Of a stretch of 32,917 nt of DNA, positions 29,907 to 32,917 are shown one piece after another (within the stretch, counting starts at the first letter, position 1; every line of letters begins with the position of its first letter). Under the pieces are notes generated by a model. It was not told where the DNA came from. It saw nothing but the letters and a program-made list of their open reading frames with translations, and made no database searches. The DNA is from Chloroflexota bacterium (GTDB lineage: Bacteria > Chloroflexota > Anaerolineae > Anaerolineales > Villigracilaceae): contig JAGHYK010000004.1 in NCBI GenBank assembly GCA_017743695.1, positions 1-32,917 of the forward strand. Direction: 5' to 3'. Made by a program: the position numbers and the translations under genes.

Positions 29907-32270
29907 TCAGACTTTGATGCCGCGATAGCCCAACAGGCGCAACCCATTCAGCACTACGATCACTGTACTGCCCTCATGGCCCACCACGCCCAGAGGCAGT
30001 GGCAGGTTGAAGCCAAAGGCAGAGGCCACCAGGATTACAATCACCGCCAGGGCAAAGGTCAGGTTTTGACGTACCACCCGCTGCGCCTGACGCGCCAGTT
30101 GGATGGCAAAAGGTATCTTCCGCAGATCGTTAGACATGAGCACCACATCGGCTGTCTCAATCGCTACGTCGGTGCCGGCGCCGCCCATAGCAATTCCTAC
30201 GTCGGCAACAGCCAGGGAAGGAGCATCATTGACACCATCTCCCACCATGCCGGTAGGGCCGTATTTCTGGCGTAACTCACGCAGGACGGTCACTTTGTCT
30301 TGCGGCAACAGAGCGGCATGGAATTCATCTACGCCTGCCTGGGCTGCGATTTGGGCTGCCACGCGCGGGTTGTCTCCGGTCAACATGACGATCCGCTCAA
30401 TGCCGATGGTTTTCAGGCCCCGGATCATGGCGATTGCGTCTTCGCGCAGCGTATCGGCAATGCCCAACAAGCCTAAAAAGCCCGGAGAGCACTTCCCATC
30501 TTTGGAGCCAGCGCAATATACAAACATCACAGTCTGCCCTGAATCTTCCCAGGCGCGAGCCTGTTCCTGGAGAGAAGAGGGGATGGGGATATTGCGTTCC
30601 TGGAACAGGCGCTCCCCTCCGATCCAGAACCAGGGATCGCCATCCTCCCCTTCCACCCTTCCCTCCACTCCCTGCCCTGGAATGGCGCGGAAATCGTAAG
30701 CCTGAGGCACGTTCAGGCCGCGCTCCTGCGCTGCCGCAACCACTGCATGTGCCAGGGGATGTTCGGAGCGTGATTCAATCGAGGCGGCCAGGCGCAAGAG
30801 TTCGTTTTCATTTCCGCGTAGCGCGTAGATTTTTTGCAGGCTTGGTTTTCCTGTGGTGAGCGTGCCGGTCTTATCGAAGGCGATCACTTTCAGCGTCGCT
30901 GTTTTTTCCAGATGGATTCCGCCTTTGAAGAGGATGCCGTTACGGGCAGCATTGGCAATGGCGCTCAGGATGCTGGCCGGCGTGGAGATGACCAGCGCAC
31001 AAGGCGAGGCAACCACCAGCCAGGTCATGGCCCGGTAGAAGGTGGGATGGAAGGGTTGCCCCAAAAGCAGCCAGGGTATCAGGATCAAAAGTGCGGCCGC
31101 ACTGAGTACGAAGAGAGCGTAATATTGCTCAAAAGTATCCAGCGCGCGTTGCGTGTTGGCCCTGGTGGCCTGCGCCTCTTCGACCATTTGCACGATGCGC
31201 GCCAGCATCGTATCCTGCGCCAGGCGCGTCACCCGAATCTCCAGGGCGCCGCTCCCGTTTAAAGTGGCAGCAAAGACAGGATCGCCGGGCGCCTTATGCA
31301 CAGGGGTGCTTTCCCCGGTGATGGTGGCCTGATTGACATCCGATTCCCCTTGCAGCACCTCCCCGTCTATGGGGAAACGCTCACCCGGCCGCACCAGCAC
31401 CACGTCGCCGAGGCGCAGCGCTTCTACAGGTACAACTTCCAGACGCGATCCGCGGCGCACCGTTGCGACAGGCGGGCGCAAATCGAGGAGTTTTTGAATC
31501 GCCTTGCGACTGCGATCCAGGGCATAGGCCTGCAACGTGTTCGAGAGCGAAAAAAGGAAGAGCAGCGTCGCCCCCTCCGCCGGGGAACCGATGAAGGCCG
31601 CACCCAGCGCGGCCAGGATCATCAGCAGGTCTACGTTCAAAACCCTTTCTTTTAAGCCTTCTAAGGTCTTTAAAAACCCAAAGTATCCCCCGAAAAAGTA
31701 CGAAAGCGTGTAGAGCAATGCGACGAGCCAGAGCGGCCCTCCCGCTTTTGCGCTGAGCCATGCGGAGAGGCCAAAGATGGCATTGAAGGCCGTGAAAAGC
31801 ATTTCGATTTTCTCAGGAGCGAGCCAGAGGCGGGATTCGACCTTCCCGGCAGGCGGAAGCGCCTGGACAGTGGCCGTAGCGCTTTCCGCTGGCATTTCCT
31901 CCCTTCGCAGGGATGCCTGGATTACTCCCTCACGAAAACTCACCTGAGGCGATTCGCCCGCGGCGCGATAGTACTGCAAGAGCCGCTCCTGCATTTCCCG
32001 CGTACAACCGGCGCAGGCTTCCAACCCGGCTTGCTGCTTGCTCAGGCATTGCATGACGCGCTGGGTCGCAATGATCGCCGACTGTTCGATCAGGTTTTGC
32101 GCCTGTTCAGGAGAAAGCCGGTGGGGATCATAGACCAGTTTCAGCGCACCGTTTTCAACATCAAAAGCAACTTCCTGCACGCCCTGATAGCCGCGCAGGA
32201 GATCTGTCAATACCTCCGTACAGCGTGTGCTGGCAGGAGGAAGAGGAATGGTATTTTCCATGTGCGTCAT
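29907..32270 (-). CDS. P1B-4-type metal-exporting ATPase (PfeT/CoaT-like)
   Basis: This 787-aa P-type ATPase pumps a transition metal out across the membrane. Core motifs are TGES (318-321), SPC in the metal-site helix (422-424), DKTGT (466-470), the HP locus motif SEHPLAHA and GDGVNDAPSLA. HEGST near 765-769 in the last helices together with SPC marks the P1B-4 group, known for Fe2+, Co2+ and Zn2+ export. The N-terminus carries a degenerate HMA-like fold (about 14-63) with one cysteine, and a CAGC pair at 86-89, which is atypical for the group. GGAGGAG precedes the ATG, which overlaps the repressor stop by ATGA. Coupling to a PerR-like regulator favours an iron or manganese/peroxide link. 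Confidence 0.93.
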   Translation of the reverse strand: MTHMENTIPLPPASTRCTEVLTDLLRGYQGVQEVAFDVENGALKLVYDPHRLSPEQAQNLIEQSAIIATQRVMQCLSKQQAGLEACAGCTREMQERLLQYYRAAGESPQVSFREGVIQASLRREEMPAESATATVQALPPAGKVESRLWLAPEKIEMLFTAFNAIFGLSAWLSAKAGGPLWLVALLYTLSYFFGGYFGFLKTLEGLKERVLNVDLLMILAALGAAFIGSPAEGATLLFLFSLSNTLQAYALDRSRKAIQKLLDLRPPVATVRRGSRLEVVPVEALRLGDVVLVRPGERFPIDGEVLQGESDVNQATITGESTPVHKAPGDPVFAATLNGSGALEIRVTRLAQDTMLARIVQMVEEAQATRANTQRALDTFEQYYALFVLSAAALLILIPWLLLGQPFHPTFYRAMTWLVVASPCALVISTPASILSAIANAARNGILFKGGIHLEKTATLKVIAFDKTGTLTTGKPSLQKIYALRGNENELLRLAASIESRSEHPLAHAVVAAAQERGLNVPQAYDFRAIPGQGVEGRVEGEDGDPWFWIGGERLFQERNIPIPSSLQEQARAWEDSGQTVMFVYCAGSKDGKCSPGFLGLLGIADTLREDAIAMIRGLKTIGIERIVMLTGDNPRVAAQIAAQAGVDEFHAALLPQDKVTVLRELRQKYGPTGMVGDGVNDAPSLAVADVGIAMGGAGTDVAIETADVVLMSNDLRKIPFAIQLARQAQRVVRQNLTFALAVIVILVASAFGFNLPLPLGVVGHEGSTVIVVLNGLRLLGYRGIKV

Positions 32271-32734
32271 TGCGCTCCTCCAGCGGAGTGATGTTCATCT
32301 GCAAGGTTCTTTTTAGACTGACATTCCGGGCACACTCCATAATAAAGGACACGCGCGCCCAGAATCTTAAAACCGCTGTTCTGGGAAACTTCCTGATCCA
32401 GATACAGCACGTAGGACGAGGTTACATCCACGATGCGGTGGCAGATCACACAGGCCAGGTTGACATGCGGCGTGGTATCGGCGTCGTAATGCACCTCATC
32501 ATCGCCAGCCTGACCCAACATGTTGACCGCGCCCAGGCTGACCAGCGCCTCCAGGGTGTTATAGACCGTAGCCGGGGAGAGCGACGGGAACTGGGGCTTG
32601 AGCTGTTGATAGATTTGCATCGCCGTGGGATGGGTTTTGCTTTCCGCCAGCAGGCGACAAATTGCCAGTCGCTGCGGCGTAAGACGCAACCCGGCTTGTT
32701 TGATGGCATGGAGAAGGGTGTCAACAGAAGCCAT
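32267..32734 (-). CDS. PerR/Fur-family metal-dependent repressor
   Basis: The 155-aa protein has the winged helix of the Fur family (LTPQRLAICRLLAESKTHPTAMQIYQQL, in outline, and SPATVYNTLEALVSLG) and two structural zinc pairs (C95xxC98, C135xxC138). The regulatory metal ligands align with those of B. subtilis PerR: His35, Asp84, His90 and Asp103 are kept, while the oxidisable His93 position is Asn92. It therefore looks PerR-like but may differ in peroxide sensing. I chose the ATG at 32734; an ATG at 32746 would add four residues. No ribosome binding site is present. It heads an operon with the ATPase and has a PerR-type box at its start, implying autoregulation. Confidence 0.92.
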   Translation of the reverse strand: MASVDTLLHAIKQAGLRLTPQRLAICRLLAESKTHPTAMQIYQQLKPQFPSLSPATVYNTLEALVSLGAVNMLGQAGDDEVHYDADTTPHVNLACVICHRIVDVTSSYVLYLDQEVSQNSGFKILGARVLYYGVCPECQSKKNLADEHHSAGGAQ

Positions 32735-32736
32735 AT

Positions 32737-32751
32737 TTATAACCATTATTA
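32737..32751 (-). promoter_or_regulatory. PerR/Fur-type operator
   Basis: On the plus strand TTATAACCATTATTA fits the 7-1-7 PerR consensus TTATAATnATTATAA at all but two of its fourteen defined positions. It lies between the predicted transcription start (about 32755) and the start codon, a position suited to repression. Confidence 0.7.
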
Positions 32752-32761
32752 TTTTGTACTG

Positions 32762-32790
32762 ATTATAAATATTTGTGCTGTTTTTGTCAA
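32762..32790 (-). promoter_or_regulatory. Promoter of the repressor/ATPase operon
   Basis: TTGACA (32790-32785) and TATAAT (32767-32762) are both perfect on the minus strand with a 17-nt spacer, the best sigma-70-type promoter in the window. Initiation near 32755 leaves a leader of about 20 nt that contains the operator. Confidence 0.85.
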
Positions 32791-32801
32791 GCCTTTCGGC
32801 A

Positions 32802-32829
32802 GACGATGGACGATAGACGATGGAGGGTG
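32802..32829 (+). repeat. Short heptameric direct repeats
   Basis: GACGATG, GACGATA, GACGATG and GAGGGTG follow head to tail. No gene is seen in the last 125 bases of the window. Confidence 0.55.
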
Positions 32830-32890
32830 GATAGACGGCAGACCGCTGCAGGTCAGGCTTTCCGGCCTGTCAGGGGGGAAGCAAACCGTC

Positions 32891-32916
32891 AACGAATGGG
32901 GAACGAATAAACGAAT
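32891..32916 (+). repeat. Three copies of AACGAAT
   Basis: AACGAAT occurs at 32891, 32902 and 32910, up to the window edge. The array may continue outside. Confidence 0.45.
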
Positions 32917-32917
32917 G

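Noticed and set aside
29907-32270. Copper- or cadmium-type P1B ATPase
   Set aside because: The metal-site motif is SPC rather than CPC, and HEGST is present, which indicates the P1B-4 group.
32802-32917. CRISPR array
   Set aside because: The repeats are 7 bp, without spacers of uniform length and without cas genes.

Overview
The window (about 33 kb, GC-rich) looks like chromosome from a member of the Chloroflexota, probably an Anaerolineae-type lineage. I infer this from the secreted NBR1-Ig-like protein with long Thr/Pro linkers, T-box control of aminoacyl-tRNA synthetase genes, the eukaryote-like IleRS and the general housekeeping content. No rRNA, phage or CRISPR marker fixes the identity, so the assignment is moderate. 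Most genes have ordinary orthologues. The novelty lies in active-site variants, regulatory architecture and a few unassigned genes.

Layout. 1-2473 (-): the 5' part of a secreted protein with two NBR1-Ig-like repeats, running off the left edge. 2854-5039 (+): a promoter, tRNA-Gly(TCC), a CAU tRNA that looks like tRNA-Ile2, and directly behind them a 628-aa membrane-anchored protein of unknown function. 5266-11916 (-): an exopolysaccharide cluster of RidA, ExoA-like glycosyltransferase, polyprenyl-phosphate sugar-1-phosphate transferase, sugar epimerase, DegT-type aminotransferase and a membrane-anchored epimerase, joined by short gaps or overlaps, with an internal promoter before the aminotransferase. 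12023-16887 (-): murA (active-site Asp in place of Cys) and T-box-controlled ileS (swapped GXHH signature), separated by a strong terminator.

16879-19109 (+): an L,D-transpeptidase and a phosphofructokinase, the first divergent from ileS with overlapping promoter elements. 19116-20492 (-): a small predicted transcript with an 18-codon ORF and a UUCG hairpin, then tgt. 20640-21345 (+): a lone receiver-domain regulator and a 98-aa double zinc-cluster protein. 21349-23883 (-): an XRE/cupin regulator, purA and upp as an operon. 24088-24516 (-): an NTF2-like protein. 24663-26771 (+): promoter, T-box and thrS lacking the TGS domain. 27035-29698 (-): an RsmF-type rRNA methyltransferase overlapping a GT4 glycosyltransferase. 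29907-32790 (-): a PerR/Fur-like repressor and a P1B-4 metal ATPase, with a near-consensus promoter and a PerR-type operator next to the repressor start.

Cross-cutting signals. (1) Several genes have a -10 hexamer only 7-9 nt before the ATG and no Shine-Dalgarno sequence, which predicts leaderless mRNAs. (2) The adjacent targets of mupirocin (IleRS) and fosfomycin (MurA) both carry substitutions linked to intrinsic resistance. (3) A dispersed intergenic palindromic repeat occurs at transcription-unit boundaries. (4) ATGA-type overlaps link many gene pairs. All claims come from reading the sequence; no database search was run.
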